DNA of 64,000 nucleotides from Pseudarthrobacter sulfonivorans (GTDB lineage: Bacteria; Actinomycetota; Actinomycetes; Actinomycetales; Micrococcaceae): assembly GCF_001484605.1 (NCBI RefSeq), contig NZ_CP013747.1:2480001-2544000 (forward strand). The letters run 5' to 3'. The notes beneath the pieces are model-generated. The model was not told where the DNA came from, did no database searches, and was given only the letters and a program-made list of their open reading frames with translations. Position 1 is the first letter of the stretch; the number at the start of each line of letters is the position of its first letter. Of the stretch, positions 42,362-61,572 are shown piece after piece. The position numbers and the translations under genes were made by a program.

Positions 42362-43175
42362 TCCCCGGCAGCGACTGCTGACGCTGCTTTCCATTCCGGT
42401 GTTCCTGTTCCTGGTGGTCCCGACGGCGATCGTGGTGCCTGTTGCTCTTAATGACAGCCGCTACATCACGTTCCCGCCCGAAGGAATCTCGTTCGCCGCC
42501 GTCGCCGGCTTCTTCGCTGATAAGGCTTGGACCTCGGCCCTGACGGCCAGCCTCCAATCTGCAGCGATCGCCGTCGTGATCGGTGTGATTCTCGGCGCGA
42601 CCGCGGCGATCGGCCTGCACGGGCGCAAGTTCCCGGGCCAGCAGGCTGTCGTCGGGCTGATCCTGGCGCCGATGATCGTCCCCACCGTGGTGCTGGCGCT
42701 GGCGTTCTACCAGTTCTTCATCTCGCTCGGCGTGCTGGGCAGCATCCTCCCCATCGGCCTGGCGCATGCCGTCATCGCCACCCCGTACGTGTACTTGACC
42801 ACGCGTGCCAGCCTTGCCGGACTGAACCCGGCGCTGGTCAATTCGGCGCAGAGCCTGGGCGCCGGATGGCTGTCCGTGTTCCGACACGTCTACCTGCCGG
42901 TCATCTTGCCTGGGCTGGTTTCCGGGGCGCTGTTCGCCTTCTCGGTCTCCATCGACGAGACCGTGATGTCGCTGTTCATGCAGTCGCCCAGCGCCACCAC
43001 CCTGCCCGTGAAGATGTTCACCGACATCCAGTTCAACCTGACCCCCAAAATCGCGGTGTCCTCGGCTCTGTTGGTCACCGTGGCCACCCTGGGGCTGTTG
43101 TTCCAGGTCATGTTCGTTCTCAAACGGCGTTCCACCGCCAGGATGCTGCCGCTGGCCGTGTCCGCACCAAACTAA
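42348..43175 (+). CDS. ABC transporter permease (PotC type)
   Basis: A 275-residue permease from the ATG at 42348, behind GGGAGG. It has six transmembrane segments and the EAA loop LGAGWLSVFRHVYLPVILPG. It forms the second half of the channel with the preceding permease. Confidence 0.9.
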   Translation: MQTTNPRQRLLTLLSIPVFLFLVVPTAIVVPVALNDSRYITFPPEGISFAAVAGFFADKAWTSALTASLQSAAIAVVIGVILGATAAIGLHGRKFPGQQAVVGLILAPMIVPTVVLALAFYQFFISLGVLGSILPIGLAHAVIATPYVYLTTRASLAGLNPALVNSAQSLGAGWLSVFRHVYLPVILPGLVSGALFAFSVSIDETVMSLFMQSPSATTLPVKMFTDIQFNLTPKIAVSSALLVTVATLGLLFQVMFVLKRRSTARMLPLAVSAPN

Positions 43176-43184
43176 GGAAGGCCC

Positions 43185-44306
43185 ATGACTACTTCAGTGA
43201 TTTCCGCAGCAGCAAGCACCCGGACGACGGCGTCCGCGCAGGGTTCCATTGAACTCCGGCAGGTCCGCAAGACGTACGGCGACGTAGTTGCCGTCGACGA
43301 ACTGGACCTGGTGGTGGAACCCGGCGAATTCGTCACCCTGCTGGGACCGAGCGGATCCGGCAAGACCACCACCATGATGATGGTGGCCGGCTTCGAGGAG
43401 CACACGTCCGGGAGCGTCCTGATCGACGGAAAGCCCGTGGATTCGCTCCCGCCCCGGGACCGGAACCTGGGCGTCGTGTTCCAGAACTACGCCCTCTTCC
43501 CGCACATGAGCGCCCGCGAAAACGTGGAGTTCGCGCTCCGGATGCGCAAGATACCCAAAGCCGAACGGCGTCAACGCGCCGATAGCGCGCTGGAACGCGT
43601 GGGCCTGGGCAAGATGGGCGACCGCAAGCCACGCCAGCTCTCCGGCGGGCAGCAGCAGCGCGTGGCCCTGGCCCGCTCCCTGGTGTTCAACCCGGCCGCA
43701 CTGCTCCTCGACGAGCCCATGGCTGCCCTCGACAAGCGGCTCCGCGAACACATGCAGGAAGAGATCAAGACGCTGCAGAAGAGCCTGGGCATCTCCGTCC
43801 TTTTCGTCACGCACGACCAGGACGAGGCCATGGCCATGTCGGACCGGATCGTGGTCATGAAGGACGGCAGGATCGTCCAGTCGGGCCCGCCCGAAGAGGT
43901 CTACAACCACCCGCTCACGGACTGGGTGGCCAGCTTCCTGGGCGACACAAACCTCATCCCGTGCACCGTCCTGGAACGCAAGGACGGCGAGGCGCTGGTT
44001 GACCTCGGCGGCCTGGGCCTGGGCAGGGTTCGCGACCGCGGCGTCACCGGCGAGAAATACGCCGTGTCCATCCGTCCGGAAAACCTCAAGTTCAGCTCCG
44101 AGGCAAGCACGGACAACTGCGGCAAGGCGTCGCTGGTCTCCTCGACCAACCTGGGCGCCACGGTGCGCCACCGTCTGACGGCCGGCGGCCACGAACTCCA
44201 GGTGCGCGAACTCAGTTCCGATGCGTCGGGTCGGCCCGCGTCAGGCGCGGAGCTGTTCGTGACCTGGGAGCCGGACAAGGCGCAGCTGCTGGTTCTGGAG
44301 CAGTAG
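43185..44306 (+). CDS. ABC transporter ATPase (PotA type)
   Basis: A 373-residue ATPase. Walker A GPSGSGKTT, Q-loop in FQNYALFPHMS, signature LSGGQQQR, Walker B LLLDEPMAALD and switch His in VTHDQDEAMAMSD are present. Residues about 265-373 form a TOBE domain, usual for the polyamine/iron/opine group. Last gene of the four-gene operon 40384-44306. Confidence 0.93.
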   Translation: MTTSVISAAASTRTTASAQGSIELRQVRKTYGDVVAVDELDLVVEPGEFVTLLGPSGSGKTTTMMMVAGFEEHTSGSVLIDGKPVDSLPPRDRNLGVVFQNYALFPHMSARENVEFALRMRKIPKAERRQRADSALERVGLGKMGDRKPRQLSGGQQQRVALARSLVFNPAALLLDEPMAALDKRLREHMQEEIKTLQKSLGISVLFVTHDQDEAMAMSDRIVVMKDGRIVQSGPPEEVYNHPLTDWVASFLGDTNLIPCTVLERKDGEALVDLGGLGLGRVRDRGVTGEKYAVSIRPENLKFSSEASTDNCGKASLVSSTNLGATVRHRLTAGGHELQVRELSSDASGRPASGAELFVTWEPDKAQLLVLEQ

Positions 44307-44312
44307 GTCCTC

Positions 44313-44348
44313 CCGGGGAACTGCCGCGGATGCCGGGCAGTTCCTCGG
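44313..44348. terminator. Inverted repeat after the polyamine-type ABC operon
   Basis: GGAACTGCC (44317-44325) pairs with GGCAGTTCC (44336-44344), extended by CCGG/CCTCGG flanks, in the gap to the convergent YciI gene. Confidence 0.6.
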
Positions 44349-44374
44349 AGCCTGCTGGTGCAGGGGCCAGGGGC

Positions 44375-44662
44375 CTAGTTGTCCAGCAGGTTTTCGTAAC
44401 CCTCAGCCACGGTCGTGGCGGTGAATTCGATAACTTCGAACTCGGCCACTCCGTTGCTGTAGAAGGGGTCCTTGGCCAACGCAGCATCTAGTGTGATTCG
44501 GTCGGCCTTGGACAACAGCACACCGCCCACCGCCGGAACCAGGCGTCCGGACGCAAGGAACACGCCGTCGTCGAACGCCTGCTTAACCCACGCCATATGC
44601 GCAGGGCGGTGATAGTCCACGATGTCTTCGGGCACCTTGTAGGTCAGCGATACAACAAACAT
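44375..44662 (-). CDS. YciI-family small protein
   Basis: A 95-residue ferredoxin-like-fold protein. The pattern VSLTYKVPEDIVDYHRPAHMAWVKQAFDDGVFLASGRL and DPFYSNGVAEFEVIEF is that of the YciI/YCII family, with the conserved His in HRPAHMAW and the Asp in ADRITLDAAL. Often proposed to be small dehalogenase- or isomerase-like enzymes; no function is established. Confidence 0.88.
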   Translation of the reverse strand: MFVVSLTYKVPEDIVDYHRPAHMAWVKQAFDDGVFLASGRLVPAVGGVLLSKADRITLDAALAKDPFYSNGVAEFEVIEFTATTVAEGYENLLDN

Positions 44663-44706
44663 AAAGTCAGCCTACCCGGATGGGTCCACGGGAACTGGTG
44701 CGTCAC

Positions 44707-44738
44707 TTGAACGCTCAACCACGCTCTGCTTCTAGAAT
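44707..44738 (+). promoter_or_regulatory. Leaderless promoter and dyad of the MarR gene
   Basis: TAGAAT at 44733-44738 is followed by exactly 6 bases and the ATG, the spacing of a leaderless transcript. TTGA-ACGC-TCAA at 44707-44718 is a short perfect dyad in the -35 region, a possible autoregulatory site. Confidence 0.5.
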
Positions 44739-44744
44739 GGACGC

Positions 44745-45236
44745 ATGACCGAACCGCGCTGGCTCAACGCCGACGAACGCCGTGCCTGGCTGGCACTCCT
44801 GAGCATCAACACGCTGCTGCCGGCTGCCCTGGACAACCAGCTCCACACGGCCGGCAAGGTGTCCCTGTTTGATTACAACGTCATGGCCATGCTGTCCGAG
44901 GCCGAGGGCCGCTTCCTGCCGATGAGCCAGCTGGCCGCCCGCACGAGTTCGTCGCTGTCCCGGCTCTCGCATGTGGTTGCCAAACTGGAGAAGCGCGGAT
45001 GGCTGGAGCGGCGTCCGCACCCCCGCGATGCACGGGTCACCACCGCACACCTGTCCGACGTCGGGATGGCCACTTTGGAGGCACTCGCACCGGGGCACGT
45101 GGAGGCGGTGCGCACCAAGTTCCTGGACGCCCTGACGGAACGTGACGTCAATGACCTTGCCCGCATCGGCGAAAAGATCGTTGCCCGGCTGGACGATGAC
45201 CACTGGATCCTGCGCGAGACCGAAAGCCGGCCATAA
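44745..45236 (+). CDS. MarR-family transcription regulator
   Basis: A 163-residue protein with the MarR winged helix: FDYNVMAMLSEAEGRFLPMSQLAARTSSSLSRLSHVVAKLEKRGWLERRPHPRDARVTTAHLSDVG. The DxR wing motif (DARVTTA) is intact. It precedes the SGNH hydrolase gene by 75 bases and may control it. Confidence 0.9.
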   Translation: MTEPRWLNADERRAWLALLSINTLLPAALDNQLHTAGKVSLFDYNVMAMLSEAEGRFLPMSQLAARTSSSLSRLSHVVAKLEKRGWLERRPHPRDARVTTAHLSDVGMATLEALAPGHVEAVRTKFLDALTERDVNDLARIGEKIVARLDDDHWILRETESRP

Positions 45237-45311
45237 GCCGTCGCCCTGATGGACACCGTCCGGACAGGCCCCGCCTTGGTTGCTCCCGGCAACAGATGAA
45301 AGACTGACGCC

Positions 45312-46073
45312 ATGGACTTTTCGACCAGGTATGTAGCGCTCGGCGATTCCTTCACGGAAGGGGTCGGGGATGACGATCCCAGCCGCCCCAACGGCGTCCG
45401 CGGCTGGGCGGACCGCGTGGCGGAGCAGCTGGGCGCGGAAGATCCCGGCTTCGGCTACGCCAACCTCGCCATCCGCGGCAGGAAGCTCCGCCAGATCATG
45501 GCAGAACAGGTGGACGCCGCCGTCGAACTTAACCCCACCCTGGTGACCATCTACGCAGGTGCCAACGACATTCTGCGGCCCAAGATCGACATCGACGATC
45601 TGCTGGCGGAATACGACACCGGCATCCGCAAGCTGGCGGCGACCGGAGCCACCGTGGTGCTGTTCACCGGCTTCGACGCCCGCGGCTCCAAAGTCTTCAG
45701 CACCATGCGCGGCCGCACCGCCATCTACAACGAACTGGTCCGCGGCATTGCCGGGGACCACGGAGCGTTGCTGGTGGATTACTGGCGCTTTAACGAGTAC
45801 TACGACTGGGGCATGTGGGCCCAGGACCGGATGCACATGTCCGCCGCCGGGCACGCCAACATGGCCAAACGCGTCCTTACCGTCCTGGAGCACGACCACT
45901 CGATCGAAGTCCCGCCCATGACCCCGGTGCCCGAGCTGAACCGGGCCGAAGCCCTCCGCGCCAACGCCCGCTGGGTCCGCGAATTCGCCGGCCCGTGGGT
46001 GGTCCGCCGCGTCACCGGCAAGTCCTCGGGCGACGGACTGGAGCCCAAGTACGCCCAGCTCACGCGCCCCTGA
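45312..46073 (+). CDS. SGNH/GDSL-type hydrolase, paralogue of 39299-40162
   Basis: A 253-residue protein with YVALGDSFTEG, YAGANDIL and DRMHMSAAGH blocks. It shares GVRGWADRVAE, YANLAIR, ATGATVVLFTGFD and LLVDYW with the hydrolase 5 kb upstream but lacks its extra C-terminal 30 residues. No signal peptide. Confidence 0.9.
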   Translation: MDFSTRYVALGDSFTEGVGDDDPSRPNGVRGWADRVAEQLGAEDPGFGYANLAIRGRKLRQIMAEQVDAAVELNPTLVTIYAGANDILRPKIDIDDLLAEYDTGIRKLAATGATVVLFTGFDARGSKVFSTMRGRTAIYNELVRGIAGDHGALLVDYWRFNEYYDWGMWAQDRMHMSAAGHANMAKRVLTVLEHDHSIEVPPMTPVPELNRAEALRANARWVREFAGPWVVRRVTGKSSGDGLEPKYAQLTRP

Positions 46074-46107
46074 GGCAACGCCCCCTTATACACCGTCCGA
46101 GCCCGGA

Positions 46108-46137
46108 TTGGTCTTTAATTGCGTGAACTCGTAGACT
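46108..46137 (+). promoter_or_regulatory. Candidate promoter of the ribosomal protein cluster
   Basis: TTGGTC (46108-46113) and TAGACT (46132-46137) are 18 bases apart. This would give a leader of roughly 180 bases before rpmB. Closer to the gene CCGCAT and ATGCGG flank a 15-base stretch near 46271-46297. I saw no clear AT-rich Zur-box dyad. Confidence 0.35.
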
Positions 46138-46326
46138 TGGTGAGCGCTAAGTGCGCGGAGCGTGCGCAATTGCTCCGGTGGCCCGGTAATTTTCTCCAGG
46201 GTAGCCGGTAGTTAGGGGCTCAAGTTGCGTGACGAACCGTTCACCCTGATCACTTTGGGTCGCACTTAGCCGCATGATCCTGCAGCAGATATGCGGATCA
46301 TTACATTCAATTCTTGAGGAGAAGTC

Positions 46327-46563
46327 ATGGCAGCACACTGCCAAGTGACCGGAGCCGAGCCGGGCTTTGGGCACAGCATTTCGCACTCGCACCGTCGCAA
46401 CAAGCGTCGGTTCGATCCGAACATCCAGAAGAAGCGCTACTGGGTTCCGTCCCTGCGCCGTAATGTCACGCTGCAGCTTTCTGCAAAGGGCATCAAGACC
46501 ATCGACGTACGCGGCATCGACGTAGTCGTCGCCGCCATCCTTGCTCGGGGAGTGAAGCTCTAA
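46327..46563 (+). CDS. rpmB: Ribosomal protein L28, zinc-independent form
   Basis: A 78-residue protein, MAAHCQVTG...[24 protein letters not shown], of the L28 family. Only one cysteine is present; the paired CxxC zinc ligands of the metal-binding form are missing. GAGGAG lies upstream of the ATG. The last base of its stop codon is the first base of the rpmG start. Confidence 0.93.
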   Translation: MAAHCQVTGAEPGFGHSISHSHRRNKRRFDPNIQKKRYWVPSLRRNVTLQLSAKGIKTIDVRGIDVVVAAILARGVKL

Positions 46564-46730
46564 TGGCTAAGGACAAGGACGTACGTCCGATCATCAAGCT
46601 CAAGTCGACTGCGGGCACGGGTTACACCTACGTGACGCGGAAGAACCGTCGTAACGACCCGGACCGCATGGTTCTGAAGAAGTACGATCCCAAGATCCGT
46701 CAGCACGTCGAATTCCGAGAGGAGCGCTAA
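46563..46730 (+). CDS. rpmG: Ribosomal protein L33, zinc-independent form
   Basis: A 55-residue protein: [53 protein letters not shown]. It has no cysteine at all, so it is the non-zinc form. It overlaps rpmB by one base and is followed 4 bases later by rpsN. Confidence 0.95.
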   Translation: MAKDKDVRPIIKLKSTAGTGYTYVTRKNRRNDPDRMVLKKYDPKIRQHVEFREER

Positions 46731-46734
46731 ACAC

Positions 46735-47040
46735 ATGGCTAAGAAGTCAATGATCGCAAAGAACGAACAGCGTAAAGTCATCGTTGAGCGTTACGCTGCA
46801 AAGCGCCTCGAACTGAAGAAGGCTCTGGTTGACCCCAACTCGACCGACGAAGTTCGCGAAGCAGCACGCCTCGGCCTGCAGAAGCTTCCCCGCAACGCGT
46901 CGCCCGTCCGTCTGCGTAACCGCGACATCATCGACGGCCGTCCCCGCGGTACCTTCCAGAAGTTCGGTATCTCCCGTGTTCGCTTCCGCGACATGGCTCA
47001 CCGTGGTGAGCTCCCGGGCATCACCAAGTCTTCCTGGTAA
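46735..47040 (+). CDS. rpsN: Ribosomal protein S14, long zinc-independent form
   Basis: A 101-residue S14 of the long type: [69 protein letters not shown]. The short zinc-binding S14 (61 residues, CxxC pairs) is a different gene, usually in the spc operon. The three genes form one transcript ended by the hairpin at 47069-47102. Confidence 0.96.
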   Translation: MAKKSMIAKNEQRKVIVERYAAKRLELKKALVDPNSTDEVREAARLGLQKLPRNASPVRLRNRDIIDGRPRGTFQKFGISRVRFRDMAHRGELPGITKSSW

Positions 47041-47068
47041 TTCAGTACCGCTGATTCCAGCTGCTTGA

Positions 47069-47102
47069 GAAGGGCCGGCAACCATTTGGTTGCCGGCCCT
47101 TC
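47069..47102 (+). terminator. Strong intrinsic terminator after rpsN
   Basis: GAAGGGCCGGCAACCA and its exact complement form a 16-bp stem with a 2-base loop, followed by TGCGTTT. Confidence 0.85.
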
Positions 47103-47732
47103 TGCGTTTAAGGCTTGCGGTGATCGAGCCCATCGGTGATCGAGCTTGTCGAGATCCGTGAGAGGCGTCGGCCGTTGTGCCGCAGCACACAGAACTCACT
47201 TACGACGGCGGCGCCCGAATTTGGGTGCCGATGCCGGCTTTGGGCCCGGAATGGCGGGGTTTCGACCTGTTGTGGGGGTGGATTTGCGGTGGGGGTTGGG
47301 TGGGTGTATTGTTTTCTAAGTCGCCGCGAGGGGAACAGCGAAGAGCTGGTTACCGCGGGCGGCCAAACCCCCTAATTCAAGACCAAATGTTGGTTGTTCT
47401 TTTGAGCGCCTTTGTTTGGTGGGGATGTGTTTTCTGCTGGTGCGGGTCCTGGAATATGGATTTGCATCGGGGCGGGAAACCGGGTAAGTTTGAAAAGTTG
47501 CTCCGGAGCGATCCACGGCCGATTGAATGGTTGTGGTGGTGCCGGGTGTGTCTGTTGTTTGAGAACTCAATAGTGTGCCAAGTTTGTTGATACCAATTTA
47601 TTGTATTGAATTGGTTGAATTGACTGGATTATGCCACCCCGTGGTGTGGTCTGGTTTTTACAGCTGGTTTCAAATTTTGTGCAGCCATTTTATCCTGTTA
47701 TTTCCGGGGTTGGTGGTTGTGTCTGTTTTACT
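47103..47732 (+). promoter_or_regulatory. Upstream and leader region of rRNA operon 1
   Basis: Bases 47120-47260 are unique and hold repeat fragments (GATCGAGCTTGTCGAGATCC near 47137; a degenerate palindrome CGGCGCCC-GAATTT-GGGTGCCG at 47209-47230). From 47270 the sequence is shared with operon 2. TGTTGTTTGAGAACTCAATAG at 47554-47574 is the actinobacterial boxA-like/processing leader, and the stretch to 47582 can pair with 49468-49496 in the spacer to form the 16S processing stem. I could not fix the promoter hexamers. Confidence 0.7.
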
Positions 47733-52908
<5,176 letters not shown>

Positions 52909-53141
52909 CACACCACCCTGCAAACCTATTCAAAAGAGGTTTGCACCAACGGGTGGTAAAAAGATAACAAGACTGCTTGCGTCCACTATGTGGTTCCCAA
53001 ACAACAAACCCGACACGGGCACGTTGCAGGGAACAAAAAACACAACACAATAACAACACCACACCTGCAACCAAAAGTTGCAGAAAGCATGTTGTAACCA
53101 GATTTCCCACACACCCCCTTTCGGGTGTGACGGGTCGAAGG

Positions 53142-53260
53142 GTTACGGCGGTCATAGCGTGGGGGAAACGCCCGGTCCCATTCCGAACCCGGAAGCTAAG
53201 ACCCACAGCGCCGATGGTACTGCACCCGGGAGGGTGTGGGAGAGTAGGTCACCGCCGGAA
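53142..53260 (+). rRNA. rrf: 5S ribosomal RNA, operon 1
   Basis: GTTACGGCGGTCATAGCGTG start, CCCGGTCCCATTCCGAACCC loop and AGTAGGTCACCGCCGGAA end, with pairing ends. About 119 bases. Confidence 0.96.
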
Positions 53261-53273
53261 CATCATTACGGTC

Positions 53274-53307
53274 GAGAGCCCCCCAACCACCAGGTTGGGG
53301 GGCTCTC
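53274..53307 (+). terminator. Terminator of rRNA operon 1
   Basis: GAGAGCCCCCCAACC pairs with GGTTGGGGGGCTCTC around a 4-base loop, followed by CCCACTTT. Confidence 0.85.
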
Positions 53308-53647
53308 CCACTTTAACCACCCACACCACAAACACGCAGCCCGGGACGCTCTCTCACTTAATGCAGCGAAAACCCGGACCCTCCTGCAGTGAATTTGGAC
53401 ACCCGCACCCACCACCCGCAGCAATGTCGCATCCGCGTGGTCAGCTTCATGTCCGCGTTCCAGCCCGAACCCAACAAGGTCGTATCGTACGGGCCGACTT
53501 TCCCTCGGCCGGATGTAGAAAGAGCGCTCCTCCGGCAGTATCAACGCAACTTAGAAATGACCGGTGGTGGCATGTTGGTTTGCCCGCTGGCGTACACCGG
53601 AGGCCGACCGGCTCCGATCTACCAGTAGGCCGGCGAGGTGCCGTCGG
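53308..53647. other. Non-coding stretch after rRNA operon 1
   Basis: Contains a decayed copy of the 32-bp repeat unit seen after operon 2 (GGACGCTCTCTCACTT near 53343-53358, opposite orientation). Short open frames are present on both strands but none has domain content or a good ribosome-binding site; the stretch 53390-53635 may be the rest of an inserted element. Confidence 0.4.
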
Positions 53648-53989
53648 TCAGCTTGCCGGGTCGTACAGGAACTGCCGGACCTCTTGCGAGCAGCGGCAGG
53701 CGACGGCGATCTTCGCGGCCCATTCAAGTGCCGCCTCCCGCGAGGGCAGCTCGAGAACGGTGTAGCCGCCGTTGGGCACCTTGTGGCCTGGGTACGTGCC
53801 CTCGGTGACGGTGCCGTCACCGGCCACGAGTACCGGGTCTACGTCCTCATCGGTCCCGCCGCCGAAGACGTACACACCCGCCGCCTTGGCCTCGTCGATG
53901 ACGGCATGCGAGGCTTCGACTACCGCCTCGAAGTCCTCCTCGGGGACCACCATGGCCTCACCGGGGAACGAGATCAGGTACTTCGTCAT
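53648..53989 (-). CDS. YCII-related (DGPF-type) small protein
   Basis: A 113-residue protein from the ATG at 53989, behind GAGGAG. It begins MTKYLISFPGEAMVVPEEDFEAVVEASHAVIDEAKAAGVYVFGGG and ends TVLELPSREAALEWAAKIAVACRCSQEVRQFL, the pattern of the YCII/PhnB-linked DGPF family often found beside ECF sigma factors. No sigma gene is present here. It is one of only two intact genes between the tandem rRNA operons. Confidence 0.75.
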   Translation of the reverse strand: MTKYLISFPGEAMVVPEEDFEAVVEASHAVIDEAKAAGVYVFGGGTDEDVDPVLVAGDGTVTEGTYPGHKVPNGGYTVLELPSREAALEWAAKIAVACRCSQEVRQFLYDPAS

Positions 53990-54204
53990 TCGAGGACTCC
54001 TCTGCTCCGGCGGCGCCATCCGACGGGCTCTTCTCTGCGGCACCGCTCTGGTGCCCAGACTGATTATGGCTCTGGCGCCCGACATATGGTCAAGGTATGC
54101 GTCGCGGTCGACCCGCTGAAACTGCTCGAGCGGTACCGTCTGGGAGCACGTTCTAAAGCCCGCGCCCGCGAAGAAGGGCGAGGTTACGATCCGCTGCACC
54201 GGTG

Positions 54205-54510
54205 CATCGACTGCGGGCGCGTGTGGCGACACACCAGGCGTGGCGACCAGTACGTCACCGTCGTCATCGACCTCACCCGATCCGTGAGGGAACCGGCCCC
54301 GCGCGCCTGCTCGACATGGTAGACGGCCGCTCCAAACAGGCGTTCAAGGACTGGCTGGCCGAGCGACCCACGGCTTGGCGCGAAACCGTGGAGGCGGTCG
54401 CGGTCCTGGATCCCTTCCACGTGGCGCGCCTGGCCGGCAAGGCGCTCGATGAGTGCCGGCGTCGGGGCCAGCAGGCCATCCATGGCCACCGCGGCCGTAC
54501 CGGTCTGTAG
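54205..54510 (+). pseudogene. Broken ISL3-family transposase remnant
   Basis: Two frames together give an ISL3-type transposase middle: VWRHTRRGDQYVTVVIDLT in one frame to about 54275, then GTGPARLLDMVDGRSKQAFKDWLAERPTAWRETVEAVAVLDPFHVARLAGKALDECRRRGQQAIHGHRGR in the next. A single-base loss near 54278 causes the shift, and the DGFTGFKTA-type block containing the catalytic Asp, expected between VEAVA and VLDPFH, is deleted. No terminal inverted repeats are seen. The element is dead. Confidence 0.75.
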
Positions 54511-54580
54511 AGGGCACGTCAAACGAATAGGCAACTCTGCCCGGAAGCATCGATTCCTGTGCCCACCATAAGGTGGCTGC

Positions 54581-55186
54581 ATGACGGATGCAGAGGTCGA
54601 GACCGCGTACTCAAAGAGAGCCGCCGAGTACACTGCCAGATTTGGGTCGGTCGAGTCCTCTCATCCAGCTGACCGGAAGCTCGTAGCTGACTGGGTCGCA
54701 CCTCTGGTGGGGCCAGTGCTGGATGTGGGATGCGGGCCCGGCCATTGGACCAAGTTCCTCGCGGACCAAGGGGCGGCGGTCGAAGGAATCGATTTGGTGC
54801 CGGCGTTCATCAAGCAAGCAGAAGCATCCTTCCCCGGCATCCCATTCCGCGTAGCCTCCCTCACGAGTCTCGGCGTTCCCGAAGGATATGCATCAGGCAT
54901 CCTGGCCTGGTACTCGCTGATCCACTTTGAACCCGACCAGGTTCCCTCCGCTCTCCGGGAACTGGCACGGCGCCTGACTCCAGGCGGACTTCTCCTGCTA
55001 GGTCTGTTTGAAGGAGACGAAATCACGAGATTTCCACATGCGGTGACGCCTGCGTACTCCTGGCCCGTGGGAGACCTCAGCAGGATCCTTAGTGCAGCCG
55101 GCTTCGAAACCACCTCCCATCAGCGACGAACTGATCCTGGTCATCGGCCGCACGCCGCTATCAGTGCACGCCTGAGCCATTCATAA
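54581..55186 (+). CDS. Class I SAM-dependent methyltransferase
   Basis: A 201-residue protein. Motif I is VLDVGCGPGHW (residues about 46-56), followed by acidic Asp in EGIDLVPAFI, and LAWYSLIHFEPDQVPSALRELARRLTPGGLLLLGLF as the motif IV-VI region. The substrate is not evident. No clear ribosome-binding site before the ATG at 54581. Located between the rRNA operons; rRNA methylation is possible but unsupported. Confidence 0.85.
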   Translation: MTDAEVETAYSKRAAEYTARFGSVESSHPADRKLVADWVAPLVGPVLDVGCGPGHWTKFLADQGAAVEGIDLVPAFIKQAEASFPGIPFRVASLTSLGVPEGYASGILAWYSLIHFEPDQVPSALRELARRLTPGGLLLLGLFEGDEITRFPHAVTPAYSWPVGDLSRILSAAGFETTSHQRRTDPGHRPHAAISARLSHS

Positions 55187-55881
55187 GAGACAGCAACAGG
55201 AGGAATGCAGGCAGGCGAAAGGTAAACCGAAACTACAACAAGGCTTGGGCTGACCTGTAACCGGAAAGGCGACGGCCTGGGTTGAATCGGCCGTGGGCCA
55301 AATCCTCGCGTGATGTGATCCAGTCAACAGAAACCCGTTCTGGCCGAATACTGCACCGGGACTCCGGTGAGCCCCTCAGATTCCCCGCCACGACGCGGAT
55401 CCTGGGGGCATAGGACCCCTTGTGGGGGTGGATTTGCGGTGGGGGTTGGGTGGGTGTATTGTTTTCTAAGTCGCCGCGAGGGGAACAGCGAAGAGCTGGT
55501 TACCGCGGGCGGCCAAACCCCCTAATTCAAGACCAAATGTTGGTTGTTCTTTTGAGCGCCTTTGTTTGGTGGGGATGTGTTTTCTGCTGGTGCGGGTCCT
55601 GGAATATGGATTTGCATCGGGGCGGGAAACCGGGTAAGTTTGAAAAGTTGCTCCGGAGCGATCCACGGCCGATTGTATGGTTGTGGTGGTGCCGGGTGTG
55701 TCTGTTGTTTGAGAACTCAATAGTGTGCCAAGTTTGTTGATACCAATTTATTGTATTGAATTGGTTGAATTGACTGGATCCGCCACCCCGTGGTGTGGTC
55801 TGGTTTTTACAGCTGGTTTCAAATTTTGTGCAGCCATTTTATCCTGTTATTTCCGGGGTTGGTGGTTGTGTCTGTTTTACT
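55187..55881 (+). promoter_or_regulatory. Upstream and leader region of rRNA operon 2
   Basis: Bases 55187-55419 are unique and show no gene. From 55420 the sequence is the operon leader shared with operon 1, including the boxA-like TGTTTGAGAACTCAATAG at about 55706-55723. The promoters of the two operons should therefore be equal unless they extend above 55420. Confidence 0.7.
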
Positions 55882-61057
<5,176 letters not shown>

Positions 61058-61290
61058 CACACCACCCTGCAAACCTATTCAAAAGAGGTTTGCACCAACG
61101 GGTGGTAAAAAGATAACAAGACTGCTTGCGTCCACTATGTGGTTCCCAAACAACAAACCCGACACGGGCACGTTGCAGGGAACAAAAAACACAACACAAT
61201 AACAACACCACACCTGCAACCAAAAGTTGCAGAAAGCATGTTGTAACCAGATTTCCCACACACCCCCTTTCGGGTGTGACGGGTCGAAGG

Positions 61291-61409
61291 GTTACGGCGG
61301 TCATAGCGTGGGGGAAACGCCCGGTCCCATTCCGAACCCGGAAGCTAAGACCCACAGCGCCGATGGTACTGCACCCGGGAGGGTGTGGGAGAGTAGGTCA
61401 CCGCCGGAA
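61291..61409 (+). rRNA. rrf: 5S ribosomal RNA, operon 2
   Basis: Same as operon 1 copy, GTTACGGCGG start to CACCGCCGGAA end. Confidence 0.96.
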
Positions 61410-61422
61410 CATCATTACGGTC

Positions 61423-61456
61423 GAGAGCCCCCCAACCACCAGGTTGGGGGGCTCTC
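61423..61456 (+). terminator. Terminator of rRNA operon 2
   Basis: GAGAGCCCCCCAACC stem as in operon 1, followed by CCCACTTT. Confidence 0.85.
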
Positions 61457-61572
61457 CCACTTTAACCACCCACACCACAACACCCCCCCAACGCAGGACC
61501 AGGCCGGCACCCCACCGAAAACGCCGCACCCACCACACCTGCCGCCGTCGTACGCCATACTACCCAGGACCC

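Noticed and set aside
46147-46392. 81-codon minus-strand open frame over the rpmB leader
   Set aside because: Overlaps the promoter and start of rpmB and has no recognisable content.
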